A DNA stretch of 64,000 bases, from contig CAVFFT010000027.1 of assembly GCA_963621885.1 (NCBI GenBank), forward strand, positions 1-64,000, in the 5' to 3' direction. A program made the position numbers and the translations under genes. This document shows, in pieces, positions 1 through 7,940 of this stretch. The stretch comes from UMGS1519 sp963621885 (GTDB lineage: Bacteria > Actinomycetota > Coriobacteriia > Coriobacteriales > Eggerthellaceae). Within the stretch, counting starts at the first letter, position 1, and each line of letters opens with the position of its first letter. The notes beneath the pieces were generated by a model, which saw only the letters and a list, made by a program, of their open reading frames with translations, had not been told where the DNA came from and did no database searches.

Positions 1-1
1 A

Positions 2-73
2 GAGGTGCTCGCGCGGCTGAAGAAGGGCGCTCGTCAGGGCTCCCAATACGGCAACGCGCGGCACAAGCGCTAG
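2..73 (+). CDS. C-terminal end of an unknown protein (partial)
   Basis: The window opens inside a reading frame that ends at a TAG at 71-73. The visible 23 residues are basic and end in GNARHKR. The tail is too short to identify a family. The gene begins before the window, so its start, size and function cannot be judged here. Confidence 0.45.
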   Translation, partial: EVLARLKKGARQGSQYGNARHKR

Positions 74-122
74 GGGGCTTGCAGTTCGGCGCTGAATGAC
101 GGCGCTGCAAGTAAGCGGTGCT

Positions 123-215
123 GGGTGCGGGCGAGAGACGCTTGCTGCTTGCGGGGTGCGGGCGCTCAGCGCTAGTCGTTTGTGGGGTGCGGGCGAGAGA
201 CGCTGGTTGATTGCG
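123..215. repeat. Three tandem 31-bp repeat units
   Basis: The 11-mer GGGTGCGGGCG recurs at 123, 154 and 185, exactly 31 bp apart. Units 1 and 3 also share the following GAGAGACGCT, while unit 2 differs there. The array fills the gap between the partial gene at the window start and the convergent membrane glycosyltransferase. No spacer separates the units, so it is not a CRISPR array. Other intergenic gaps in this window hold arrays of similar period and different sequence. Confidence 0.75.
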
Positions 216-270
216 GGTCATTCGCGCACTATCACGCGCTGCGTCCGCCGCAGACATCGTGCGCGGGCTC

Positions 271-2238
271 TTACCCCTCGCTTGTTGTCCTGATCTTGAG
301 CGGCTCGGTGCCGGTCACCTCATAGAGGATGTAGCGGCCATCGCCGTCCGCCGCCTGGCTAATGGCCACGATAGTGCCCGAGACGACCTCGAAATGGGTG
401 TCGCGATTCACAAGAAGATAGCGTATCGGTTCTGCGACGGCGGAAGTTGCTGCTGCCTCGGTGCCGGCGTCCGCGTCGGACTCAAGGCGCGACTGCAATC
501 CGCTGAGCGTGAGATAGTCGTACTTTCCTTCGCCATCGCGAATATAAGAGTCGATGAGATTGTTGTTCTTGGTGTTCCCGCTATCGAGCACAATCGCGAC
601 CTGGCCGCCGTCAGACAGGCTGGCAAGCTGCGTGTCGAGTGCACAGACCTGGTCGATGTCCGACTGGTCGGCGGTGTAGGCTTTCATGTTGTAGCCATAG
701 GCGCAGACGGAATTCGCGATCATGAAGAAAACGATAACGCCGCAGATGGCGCCGCTGGCAACCCGCCGCGTATGGGGACGCCGGTCGAAAAGGTAGCGCA
801 TGCCCACCGCCGCAAACACGATAACGCCCGCACGCCATAGCCAGTTCACCGGGTCGATGACAAGCAGGTCGCCATCGTCGGTGGAAATGGCCGACATGGT
901 GTCCGCCCAGCTGTCGTGGTATTCCTGCTCGAGCTCTTCCGAAAGCTCAAGCGTGTAGCGCATGAAATGGAATTCGCTGTTGTCGAAGCCCTGGGAAAGA
1001 TTCGCGCTTCCAAAGAAGGCGACGCAAAGCACGCAGAATGCCGCGGTCGTTCCCGCCACGAAGGCCCGTCGGCGCGCGTTCCTGAGCACGGGCAGCGGGT
1101 TGAAGCTAAAGGCGTGCTTCGCGAAAAGCAGAAGTAGCGGCAGGAAAAGCGGAATGACATAGCGGAGGTGCTGACGCAGCGCCACATGTCCGACGTCTTC
1201 GCGCATGGATATCGTGAACACGACGACCGCCAGACCCACGAGAAGCGAAACGAGACAGAAAAAGGCCAGGTCACGTTCGCGTTGCGGCATGTCACGATAG
1301 ATGAACAGAAGGAAAAGGATGGGGAAGACCCCGAAGCCGATGACGAAATAGGTGGCGTCGGTGGCGAGCGCGTACAGCCCGAAGCAGACCGTGTAGGCGC
1401 TTTCGAGGATGTCGAACGAGAACTGCGAATAGGAGTTCATCATGCCGGAGAAGAGCGTCATCTTCATGACGACGAAAGGCACGATGAAGCCGACGACGAA
1501 CATTCCCGCCGCGATGATCGCCTGCGTCCTGTCGCGCCGTCCGCGAATCGCCGCGACGACGTACCAGGCGACGAAGGCGATGACGAACATCAGGGCGACC
1601 TCTTTGCAGAGGTAGACCGCGTAGGTGAAAAGGCCCGCGAAAAGCGCGAGCCGCGCTTCCTTCACCCCGGTGCTTTCGAAGGTGCGCCAGCACAGGGCGA
1701 CAAGCCACAGCGTGAGCGGAACGAAGAGCGATTCGGTCATGAAGGTCATCGAGTACATGAGGTCGGGCAGCAGCAGCGACACGACCATGGACGCGACGAG
1801 CGGGAACGCCTTGTTCGTGAGCTTGCGCGCAAGAACAAGCATCGGGAAGACGGTGGAGCAGGCGTAGAGGGAATTCAAAATGCCGATGATCCGAATCTGC
1901 ATTTGCGCATCGGAAGTAAGTGCCAGCGCCGGCATGATGGCAAGCGGATAGAGAATCTTCTGGAAGGTGGACGCCTCGCCCCGCAGAATGAGTCCATCAC
2001 CTGCGAAAAGGCTGCGCGCCGTATCGAGATAGCGCATCTCATCAGGCATGACGTCAATCGATTTCGGGAATGAACCCCAGTAGATATGCAGGGCGCTTGC
2101 GACGACAAACAGCAGCAGCGCGATGCCCCAAAGCGCCTTTCCGCTGATTTCGCAGGTGCGTATTTTTTCCCAAATTGGCATGGCGGTAGTGTATATGAAG
2201 GAAGCCTGTGGCACACCACCGGTATACGGAAGGTTCAT
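271..2238 (-). CDS. GT-C fold membrane glycosyltransferase (ArnT/PMT-like)
   Basis: A 655-residue polytopic membrane protein. A first hydrophobic segment (about residues 37-53) is followed by a loop with Asp66-Glu67 (in MPDEMRYLDTA). An acidic pair in the first extracellular loop is a hallmark of GT-C enzymes that use polyprenyl-phosphate sugars. Roughly ten more hydrophobic helices follow, and the C-terminal part is more soluble. It probably adds a sugar to a surface glycan outside the membrane; donor and acceptor are unknown. ATG at 2238 is preceded by AGAGGGA, a fair ribosome binding site; an internal Met at residue 20 is an alternative. The gene diverges from the Rrf2 regulator, and the palindrome between them overlaps its leader. 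Confidence 0.75.
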   Translation of the reverse strand: MNLPYTGGVPQASFIYTTAMPIWEKIRTCEISGKALWGIALLLFVVASALHIYWGSFPKSIDVMPDEMRYLDTARSLFAGDGLILRGEASTFQKILYPLAIMPALALTSDAQMQIRIIGILNSLYACSTVFPMLVLARKLTNKAFPLVASMVVSLLLPDLMYSMTFMTESLFVPLTLWLVALCWRTFESTGVKEARLALFAGLFTYAVYLCKEVALMFVIAFVAWYVVAAIRGRRDRTQAIIAAGMFVVGFIVPFVVMKMTLFSGMMNSYSQFSFDILESAYTVCFGLYALATDATYFVIGFGVFPILFLLFIYRDMPQRERDLAFFCLVSLLVGLAVVVFTISMREDVGHVALRQHLRYVIPLFLPLLLLFAKHAFSFNPLPVLRNARRRAFVAGTTAAFCVLCVAFFGSANLSQGFDNSEFHFMRYTLELSEELEQEYHDSWADTMSAISTDDGDLLVIDPVNWLWRAGVIVFAAVGMRYLFDRRPHTRRVASGAICGVIVFFMIANSVCAYGYNMKAYTADQSDIDQVCALDTQLASLSDGGQVAIVLDSGNTKNNNLIDSYIRDGEGKYDYLTLSGLQSRLESDADAGTEAAATSAVAEPIRYLLVNRDTHFEVVSGTIVAISQAADGDGRYILYEVTGTEPLKIRTTSEG

Positions 2239-2242
2239 ATTT

Positions 2243-2267
2243 ATATCCCTCTAGCATGGTAGGATAT
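2243..2267. promoter_or_regulatory. 25-bp palindrome, candidate Rrf2/IscR-type operator
   Basis: ATATCC, 13 bp, then GGATAT form an imperfect 25-bp inverted repeat with ATA and TAT at its ends. IscR type-1 sites have the same overall length and the same ends. It lies 42 bp before the Rrf2 regulator start at 2310 and just upstream of the divergent membrane glycosyltransferase. Autoregulation is common in this family, so this is the natural operator candidate. Confidence 0.5.
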
Positions 2268-2309
2268 TGCAAGTGAATCGAAAGCTCATGAGGGGCGAGC
2301 GGAGGAGCC

Positions 2310-2774
2310 ATGAAGATTTCCACAAAGGGGCGCTATGCGCTTCGCCTGATGATATGCGTGGCTGAAAAGGGGCCGGGAGCGGTGACGACTCTGCGCGAGG
2401 TGTCCGAATCGCAGGGCATTTCGGTGAAGTATCTTGAACAGCTTGTGCCCGCTTTGACGGGAAACGACCTGCTGCAGGGGCATCGTGGTGCCCATGGAGG
2501 CTACAGCCTGAAACGCCCGGCGGACGAGATTAGCGCAGGCGACATCATTCGTGCGAGTGAGGGAAACACGGCACCCGTCGCCTGTCTCGAGGATGAGCTC
2601 ATCGTGTGCCCGCGGCAGGATTTTTGCGAGACACTCGACTTCTGGAAGGGTCTCGACGACGTGATAGACGACTATATTGATAGCGTGAAACTATCCGCAT
2701 TGGCCGAGCAGTCGCTTGAAGCGAAGGAGCGTCTTGCGAATTGGACGCCGGTCTTGGCTGAAAAACCCTGTTAG
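2310..2774 (+). CDS. Rrf2-family transcriptional regulator, probable [2Fe-2S] sensor
   Basis: A 154-residue protein with the Rrf2 N-terminus (MKISTKGRYALRLM), a winged helix (about residues 1-70, with GISVKYLEQL and the wing HGGYSLKRP) and a dimerization helix. Three cysteines, Cys92, Cys100 and Cys106, match the cluster-binding cysteines of IscR/NsrR-type members in number and region. CymR-type members lack them. It therefore probably senses Fe-S status, oxidants or NO. GGAGG sits 5 nt before the ATG. recN starts 9 nt downstream, so the two are probably cotranscribed. No isc or suf genes lie nearby, so the regulon cannot be inferred from context. Confidence 0.88.
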   Translation: MKISTKGRYALRLMICVAEKGPGAVTTLREVSESQGISVKYLEQLVPALTGNDLLQGHRGAHGGYSLKRPADEISAGDIIRASEGNTAPVACLEDELIVCPRQDFCETLDFWKGLDDVIDDYIDSVKLSALAEQSLEAKERLANWTPVLAEKPC

Positions 2775-2783
2775 GGGGCGCCC

Positions 2784-4421
2784 ATGATTGACGAGCTTGT
2801 CCTGCGCAATGTCGCGCTGATCCGCGAGGCGTCGATGACTCCTTCGCGGGGTTTTACCGTGTTGACGGGCGAAAGCGGTTCGGGCAAGTCCGCCTTTCTT
2901 TCCGGCTTGAAACTTTTGGTGGGTTCCCGCGCATCGGCGGACATGGTGCGCGATGGCGCATCGTCGCTTGAGGTCGAAGGCCGTTTCTACCCGCTTCAAG
3001 GGGATGATCCCGAAGAGGAGCTTATCGCCGCGCGCACGATTGGCGCCGACGGTCGCTCGCGGGTACGTTTGAATGGCTCGATGGCATCGGTGCGCGATTT
3101 GGCGGACGCGGTGGGTTCGGGAATCGACCTGTGCGGCCAGCATGAGAACCAGCATCTGCTGAAGGCAACCATGCAACGTCGGATGCTTGACGCGTGGATG
3201 GGCGAGGATTTGGCGCCGGTTCGTGCGGCGTATCAGAGCGCGTTTCGCGCGGCGGCCGATGCGCAGGCCCATTACAAGGAACTTTTGGAAGCGGGACGCT
3301 TGGATGAGGCGCGGCTTGACGAGGCGCGTTTCATTCTCGGGCGCATCGATGCGGTTTCTCCCGCGGTTGGCGAATATGAGGAACTGATCGCCGAGGCGCG
3401 TCGCCTCGAGCATATCGAGGAGATTGCGCGTGGGGCCGGCGGGGCGCGTGAAGCGCTTTCGGGCGAGGCGGGCGCGCTTGACGCGCTCAACCAGGCGCTC
3501 GCGCTTTTGAATGGGGCGGTGGCGGCCGAGCCGCGTCTCGCGAACGAGATCAAGGCGCTGGGCGAGGCGAATTACCTGGTCGAAGACGTGGTGCGCTCGC
3601 TTGATTCCCTTATTCCCGACTTGGACGCATACGACCCGGCGCAGCTGGAAGAGACGCAGACGCGCATCGCGTCGCTGCAGGCGCTTATGCGCGCCTATGG
3701 TCCGGAAATGGAAGATGTCATCGCCCGGCGGGAATCCTGCGCGAAAGCCATCGCGCTTGTTGACAACCGTGACGAAGCGCTTGCTCAGGCGGCGCAGGAA
3801 TCCGAGCAGGCGGAAGCGGCTTTGGCCGAGGCCGCCGATGCGCTCTCGGCGCTTCGTGCACAGTATGCTCCCCGTTTTGCCGATGAGGTGAACGCGCTTC
3901 TCGCGCGGCTCGAGATGGGGCAGAGCTCCCTTGCCTGCGACATTCGCCGGCTTGATCGGGCGCATTGGACGCTCGAAGGGCCTGATGAGGTCGCTTTCAC
4001 TTTCAAGCCTGTGCCTGATGCCTTGCCGCGCGAGCTTGCGCGCATCGCGTCGGGTGGCGAGCTCTCGCGCGTGACGCTGGCTATCAAGGTCGCGCTCGGT
4101 GCGACGGACGAAGTGGACACGCTGGTGTTCGACGAGGTCGATGCGGGTGTGGGCGGAAAAGCGGCTCTTGCCGTGGGAGCGCTGCTGCGCGATTTGGCAC
4201 AGACGCATCAGGTGATAGTCGTGACGCATCTTCCGCAGATTGCCGTTCTTGCTGATCGGCATTATGTTGCGGAACGAGCCGAGGACAACGCCTCCGAAAC
4301 GTGCTTGCACGAGGTGGAAGGCGACGACCGTGTTGACGAGGTGGCCCGCATGCTCTCCGGAACGGTGGATGCGGCGTCGCAGGCGCATGCGCGGGAAATG
4401 CTTCAGGAGGCTTCGGCCTAG
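2784..4421 (+). CDS. recN: DNA repair protein RecN
   Basis: A 545-residue SMC-like ATPase of usual RecN length. Walker A GESGSGKS lies at residues 29-36, the ABC-type signature ASGGELSRV near 420, and Walker B LVFDEVDAG near 447. A long alanine- and glutamate-rich coiled-coil stretch occupies the middle. RecN acts early in repair of double-strand breaks by recombination and holds DNA segments together. It follows the Rrf2 regulator by 9 nt. No LexA box was seen directly upstream, unlike recA in this window. Confidence 0.93.
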   Translation: MIDELVLRNVALIREASMTPSRGFTVLTGESGSGKSAFLSGLKLLVGSRASADMVRDGASSLEVEGRFYPLQGDDPEEELIAARTIGADGRSRVRLNGSMASVRDLADAVGSGIDLCGQHENQHLLKATMQRRMLDAWMGEDLAPVRAAYQSAFRAAADAQAHYKELLEAGRLDEARLDEARFILGRIDAVSPAVGEYEELIAEARRLEHIEEIARGAGGAREALSGEAGALDALNQALALLNGAVAAEPRLANEIKALGEANYLVEDVVRSLDSLIPDLDAYDPAQLEETQTRIASLQALMRAYGPEMEDVIARRESCAKAIALVDNRDEALAQAAQESEQAEAALAEAADALSALRAQYAPRFADEVNALLARLEMGQSSLACDIRRLDRAHWTLEGPDEVAFTFKPVPDALPRELARIASGGELSRVTLAIKVALGATDEVDTLVFDEVDAGVGGKAALAVGALLRDLAQTHQVIVVTHLPQIAVLADRHYVAERAEDNASETCLHEVEGDDRVDEVARMLSGTVDAASQAHAREMLQEASA

Positions 4422-4457
4422 CAAGAAGGCAACTTCGCGCGGGCTAGCACCCATCGT

Positions 4458-4581
4458 CCTGCCACGGCCTAACGCCCGCCGCCCTGCCACGGCCTGGCGA
4501 TCGCTTTTCGCGACATAGCTGCTGGTTGTTCGCGAGCACGGCTCGCCCTTCCATGGTCTGGCAGCCGTCCTTCCACGGCCG
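4458..4581. repeat. Scattered CC(T/G)CCACGGCC repeats downstream of recN
   Basis: Close variants of CCTGCCACGGCCT occur at 4458, 4483, 4547 and 4569. Spacing is irregular (25, 64, 22 bp). The core resembles the half-palindrome CCA[CT]GG. They lie in the 530-bp gap between recN and the lipoprotein gene and contain no convincing reading frame. They look like a decayed minisatellite. Confidence 0.45.
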
Positions 4582-4696
4582 AGCGACCAGTTTTTCGCAT
4601 GCCAGCCGTTCGTTTGCTCCACCGATGGGGCAGTGGGAACTTCGTGCATTCGGGGAACGCTTGGGTGCCTTTCGCACCTATCGCGGGAAACTGCGC

Positions 4697-4702
4697 TAGA
4701 AT
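4697..4702 (+). promoter_or_regulatory. -10 element of the leader RNA promoter
   Basis: TAGAAT at 4697-4702 is a good sigma-70-type -10 box. The expected start, about 7 nt downstream, falls at 4709-4711, right where the closing helix of the folded leader begins. The best -35 candidate (TTCGCA at 4671) is 20 bp upstream, which is long, so the -35 is uncertain. Confidence 0.45.
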
Positions 4703-4710
4703 TCTCTATG

Positions 4711-4924
4711 TTTCTCCCGGGTCTGTGGTTGAAAGTCCAAGGCAGATGCGGTCAAAAGGATCCACGTAAGCTGGGGCGCAAGCCCCGAGTGAGCATGGCG
4801 CATCCTAGGAGTAAGTCGTACCGTCCGTGATGTCGGCAAAGGGCCGCCGGACGAGAGGGTAAGCGGTTAGCGCTGCTCCCCAGTACGCGAGTGTGGGGTC
4901 AAAGACCAGGTCAGCCGGGAGACA
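4711..4924 (+). ncRNA. Highly structured leader RNA, class not recognised
   Basis: About 210 nt fold, by hand, into a closed multibranch structure. TCTCCCGG (4713-4720) pairs with CCGGGAGA (4915-4922), eight base pairs. Inside are hairpins at 4722-4746, at 4758-4805 (tip helix GGGGC/GCCCC with a GCAA GNRA loop), at 4822-4853 (CGTCCG/CGGACG), at 4862-4874, and at 4878-4898 (CCCCA/TGGGG with a GCGA GNRA loop). It ends 28 nt before the lipoprotein ATG at 4953. The 3' end AGCCGGGAGAC resembles the B12 box of cobalamin riboswitches, but the other conserved cobalamin segments were not found. It is best described as a probable riboswitch or other structured leader of unknown class. Confidence 0.55.
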
Positions 4925-4952
4925 CATATTTGATGCGATGGAGGCTGATAAG

Positions 4953-5894
4953 ATGAGACGACCGATCGCCGCGGTGGTTCTTGCCCTTGCCGCTTGTGCA
5001 ATGCTGGCGCTTGCCGGTTGCACGGGTGCTTACGATAGCGCTGCCCATATGAAGGAGCAGACGATTGATTCTTCCGCGTTGAAGAACGGTCAGACGCTGC
5101 AGGTGGGCGTGGACGCTTCGAGTTACCCGTTTGCAGGCGAATCGAATGGCGAGATGAGCGGCTTCAATGTCGATATCGCGTCGGCCATCGCCCAGGAGCT
5201 TGGAGTGAAGGTCGAGTTCGTTGATGTGGGCTCCGATGGCATCGAGGCGCTTTCGGGCGACCAGGTTGATATGGTGATGGGCATCGAATCGTCCGACGCG
5301 AAGGACAAGTGCTGGACCTCCGATTCGTATTGCCCCTCGTGCGCGGTGCTCTTCTCTCTGGATGAGCAGGCGACTCTTCCCGAGAAGTCCGACAGCCTGA
5401 CGGTTTCGGCGCAGACTTCCTCGCTTTCCGCATACCGGGTGCAGAAACTCTACGGCGACAGCGCTCTTTGCGCGGAAGACGATCTGAGCACGGTCTTCAG
5501 CGACCTCACCAATGACAACGCGCAATATGCCGCGGCAGACGCGCTCGTGGGTGCGTACATGGCCAACAAGCTTGGCATTAGCGTCCATATGGTGGGCCTG
5601 CTGCAGGACGCGGATAACTATTGCATCGGAATTTCCAAAGACAATGAGACGTTGCAGCTTGCCGTGACGCAGGCGCTTTCGACCATCCAAAGCAATGGCG
5701 TGATGGATGTCATCATGACGTGCTGGGCGGGCGGATCGGTTGACGTGTCGACGCTTACGGTGGCAAGCACCTCTTCGAGCTCGAAGGACAAAGAGAAGAA
5801 GTCTGCTGAAGCGAAGCAGGCCATTTCGGATAACGCCGGTTCTTCGAAGGGTAGCGTTGGCGCGAACGCGGTTACTATCGGAGCCTCTTCGTAG
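4953..5894 (+). CDS. Family 3 extracellular solute-binding lipoprotein
   Basis: A 313-residue protein with a lipoprotein signal peptide ending in LALAGC, so the mature Cys is probably lipidated. The rest resembles family 3 periplasmic binding proteins for amino acids: TLQVGVDASSYPF, GFNVDIASAIAQELG and an Asp-rich QVDMVMG segment. Such proteins hand small polar solutes to ABC importers. No permease or ATPase is nearby, so the partner is encoded elsewhere or the protein only senses ligand. The C-terminal 50 residues are Ser/Lys-rich and low complexity. ATG 4953 has GGAGG 8 nt upstream. The long structured leader suggests ligand-controlled expression. Confidence 0.82.
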   Translation: MRRPIAAVVLALAACAMLALAGCTGAYDSAAHMKEQTIDSSALKNGQTLQVGVDASSYPFAGESNGEMSGFNVDIASAIAQELGVKVEFVDVGSDGIEALSGDQVDMVMGIESSDAKDKCWTSDSYCPSCAVLFSLDEQATLPEKSDSLTVSAQTSSLSAYRVQKLYGDSALCAEDDLSTVFSDLTNDNAQYAAADALVGAYMANKLGISVHMVGLLQDADNYCIGISKDNETLQLAVTQALSTIQSNGVMDVIMTCWAGGSVDVSTLTVASTSSSSKDKEKKSAEAKQAISDNAGSSKGSVGANAVTIGASS

Positions 5895-5904
5895 GTGAGG
5901 TTTC

Positions 5905-6384
5905 GTGGCCGTGTCTGATTCCGAAAACCGCTCATACCGTTTCATTTCCGTTCACGAGGACGACCAGGACGAATTCGTCGTCCATGCGGGTGCGGCCCCT
6001 CGTTCGGAAGGGGAGCGTGCGCATGCGGCTGTTGCTTCTGTTGCCGATGGCGCCTTTTCGCAGGGTGCGGGTTCACAAGGTGCCGGTCCGCAGGGCGCCG
6101 GTGAGCGCGTAGCAGCAGTTTCCCTTGATGAGCAGGCGGCTGGAGGCTTTGCAAGCGACGCGGATGCCGCCCATCCAGGGAACGTGTCGGTGGAAAGCGC
6201 TCGGCGGGATTCCGACCCGCGTCGCGAAGCGCTGCGTCGTCAGGCGGAAGAGCTTGCCCAAGCGGAGGAGAATCTGCGCGACCCCCAAGCCTTTTCTCAT
6301 ATGCGCCATGTGATTTTGGCGGTGCTCGCTGTTGCCGTCGTGATTTTCGTCGCCTATTTCTGCGTCAGGCCCGCACTGCTCTAG
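5905..6384 (+). CDS. Small tail-anchored membrane protein, unknown function
   Basis: A 159-residue protein with a GTG start at 5905, 10 nt after the lipoprotein gene, so probably cotranscribed. The first 130 residues are hydrophilic and include a Gly/Ala/Gln-rich stretch of repeated GAG-type triplets (about residues 48-70). The only membrane segment is at the very C-terminus (HVILAVLAVAVVIFVAYF), leaving a few residues outside. That topology suggests a cytosolic domain tethered to the membrane. I do not recognise the family. Confidence 0.65.
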   Translation: MAVSDSENRSYRFISVHEDDQDEFVVHAGAAPRSEGERAHAAVASVADGAFSQGAGSQGAGPQGAGERVAAVSLDEQAAGGFASDADAAHPGNVSVESARRDSDPRREALRRQAEELAQAEENLRDPQAFSHMRHVILAVLAVAVVIFVAYFCVRPALL

Positions 6385-6661
6385 TATCGTTCGTGGCCGT
6401 TTCGGCAATCGCGCGTCCGCGCGGTCTTCGTGCGTGTCGTTTCGCATCATGACTGCGTGCGGTCGCTCCATATCCTTTTCAGAGCGTGCCGCCCGTCCAT
6501 TTGCCACGCGCAGCCGCCTCATGACGCCGCTTTCAGGCTTCCTCTAGCACTGATGCCCGGAATTTCATCCGGGCGGTGTTGCCCATCTGTCCCCTTGCGT
6601 GCGCTAAAGTGCGCGGTATTGTAAAGAACATGTAAAGCTAATCGACCGAAAGGGGTCTGAT

Positions 6662-6958
6662 ATGGGCGCGAAAGCTGAGGAAAAGCTCGAGATTTCCAGC
6701 GAAGATCTGAAGAGCTATCTGCTCGCGAAGCATTCCGTGTATATGGATGTCGCGGGGGCGCAATACTATCTCACCGACGTCAATGACAGCTATTGGCGCG
6801 TGCAGGACACCTCCCAGCTCAATGACAAGGGCCATTATGTTGATTGCAGCGACCTTGTCGCCACGCTGAGCGAATTCCTCGACCTGCCTTTCGGCGAAGA
6901 GAAGAAGTCGGTTAATGAGCTCTTCGGGGACGCGACTTTCTACGCTTCGGTGAAATAG
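6662..6958 (+). CDS. Small conserved-looking protein, unknown function
   Basis: A 98-residue acidic soluble protein with AAAGGGG 7 nt before its ATG. It is rich in Asp, Tyr and Leu, with no signal peptide, membrane segment, cysteine pair or recognisable motif. It stands alone, with 277 nt before it and 409 nt after it. The good ribosome binding site and balanced composition argue for a real gene, but no function can be assigned. Confidence 0.65.
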   Translation: MGAKAEEKLEISSEDLKSYLLAKHSVYMDVAGAQYYLTDVNDSYWRVQDTSQLNDKGHYVDCSDLVATLSEFLDLPFGEEKKSVNELFGDATFYASVK

Positions 6959-7141
6959 CACGAAGCCAACGGCTTGCATATCGGGTGCGTGCGACAGGTG
7001 TTCGCCACCGCCCAATGCACAAAGCGACAGGGCTGCGAGAAGCCACGCGGCCGATGGTCGTCAGGAACAGGGGAAAGACCTTCGCGCAGCGTGCGCAAGG
7101 TGAAGGGATAACCGCAAAGCGCAGAGTCTTGTGGAGATAGC

Positions 7142-7169
7142 TTGCAGTGCGGGCGCGCTATGCTAATAT
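7142..7169 (+). promoter_or_regulatory. Promoter of the infC-rpmI-rplT operon
   Basis: TTGCAG at 7142-7147 and TAATAT at 7164-7169 are separated by 16 bp, a good vegetative promoter. Transcription would start near 7176, leaving a leader of about 190 nt before the infC start. The stretch between the 98-residue gene and this promoter (6959-7141) holds no gene I can support. Confidence 0.6.
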
Positions 7170-7281
7170 TCCTTTGTTACAGAAGAGGGAAGACATCCCC
7201 GCCTGGTTCGGCGCTTCGAGCAGCTGATGGGCTTTTGAGCATAAGAAGAAACGGTGCCACGGCATCGTTAATGACATGCGC

Positions 7282-7312
7282 AAAGGGTCCGGGCGAAATG
7301 TCCGGACCTTTT
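7282..7312 (+). terminator. Leader hairpin with U-run (attenuator) before infC
   Basis: GGTCCGG (7286-7292) pairs with CCGGACC (7302-7308), followed by TTTT. It is a compact intrinsic terminator lying between the promoter and infC. In Firmicutes the same operon is controlled by ribosomal protein L20 binding its leader and causing premature termination. The position here suggests similar feedback, although the L20 site itself was not identified. Confidence 0.65.
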
Positions 7313-7367
7313 CATTTGGCGCCGAAAGGCAAAGGTTGCGTGAAAGCGCAAGAAGGAGGTGGGTGCA

Positions 7368-7940
7368 ATAGCTGCTCAAGGGTTTCGACTCAACGAGAAG
7401 ATTACCTGCCCGGAATGCCGTCTGATCAGCTACGACGGCGAGCAGTTAGGGATATTCTCCATCACTGAGGCTCGACGCATCGCGATGAACGCGGGCTTGG
7501 ACCTGGTCGAGATTGCTCCGAATTCGAAGCCGCCCGTATGCCGCATCATGGATTACGGGAAGTATCGCTACGAGCAAGAGATCAAGAAAAAGCAGGCTCG
7601 CAAGAATCAGAGCAAGGTCGAGATCAAAGAGATGAAGTTTCGTCCCAAGATCGACGTTGGTGACTACAACACCAAGAAGAAGCACGTCGAGCGTTTTCTC
7701 GCTGCAGGGAGCAAGGTGAAGATCACCATCATGTTCCGCGGACGCGAGATGGCGCATCCCGACCAGGGCCTGGGGATTCTTGAACGCTTGGCTGACGATC
7801 TGAAAGATCAAGCGGTTATTGAGAACGCGCCAAAGATGGAAGGCCGCAACATGCACATGCTGATTGCGCCGCTTCCGCAGGCAGTACAAAAGAAAAAGGC
7901 CGATAAGAACGCGGCTGAAGAGAGTGGGAAGGAAAACTGA
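7368..7940 (+). CDS. infC: Translation initiation factor IF-3, apparent AUA start
   Basis: IF-3 binds the 30S subunit, keeps 50S away and checks the start codon. The N-domain motif RLISYDGEQLG, the linker signature PPVCRIMDYGKYRYEQ and the C-domain are all present, giving 190 residues, normal for the family. The only well-placed ribosome binding site, AGGAGGT at 7354-7360, points to ATA at 7368. The in-frame GTG at 7359 overlaps that site and cannot be used with it. Non-AUG infC starts (AUU in E. coli) let IF-3 repress its own translation, so AUA fits the same logic. rpmI follows with an overlapping stop and start. Confidence 0.9.
   Translation: MAAQGFRLNEKITCPECRLISYDGEQLGIFSITEARRIAMNAGLDLVEIAPNSKPPVCRIMDYGKYRYEQEIKKKQARKNQSKVEIKEMKFRPKIDVGDYNTKKKHVERFLAAGSKVKITIMFRGREMAHPDQGLGILERLADDLKDQAVIENAPKMEGRNMHMLIAPLPQAVQKKKADKNAAEESGKEN

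Noticed and set aside
123..215. CRISPR array
   Set aside because: Repeat units abut each other with no unique spacers, and no cas genes are present. The same holds for the arrays at 33293 and 49066.
1168..2073. Long plus-strand reading frame (301 residues)
   Set aside because: It is antisense to the membrane glycosyltransferase and shows a composition typical of a shadow frame, very rich in Arg, Glu, Asp and His.
2691..4649. Long minus-strand frame (652 residues)
   Set aside because: Antisense to recN, whose motifs are intact. The frame is Arg/His-rich without family features.
4711..4924. Classical cobalamin, lysine, FMN, TPP or T-box element upstream of the lipoprotein gene
   Set aside because: Only the 3' AGCCGGGAGAC resembles the B12 box. 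The other conserved segments of these classes could not be matched, so no class was assigned.
6959..7141. Small RNA (SRP, 6S or RNase P-like) between the 98-residue gene and the infC promoter
   Set aside because: Conserved core sequences of these RNAs are missing and no promoter-terminator pair frames the stretch.
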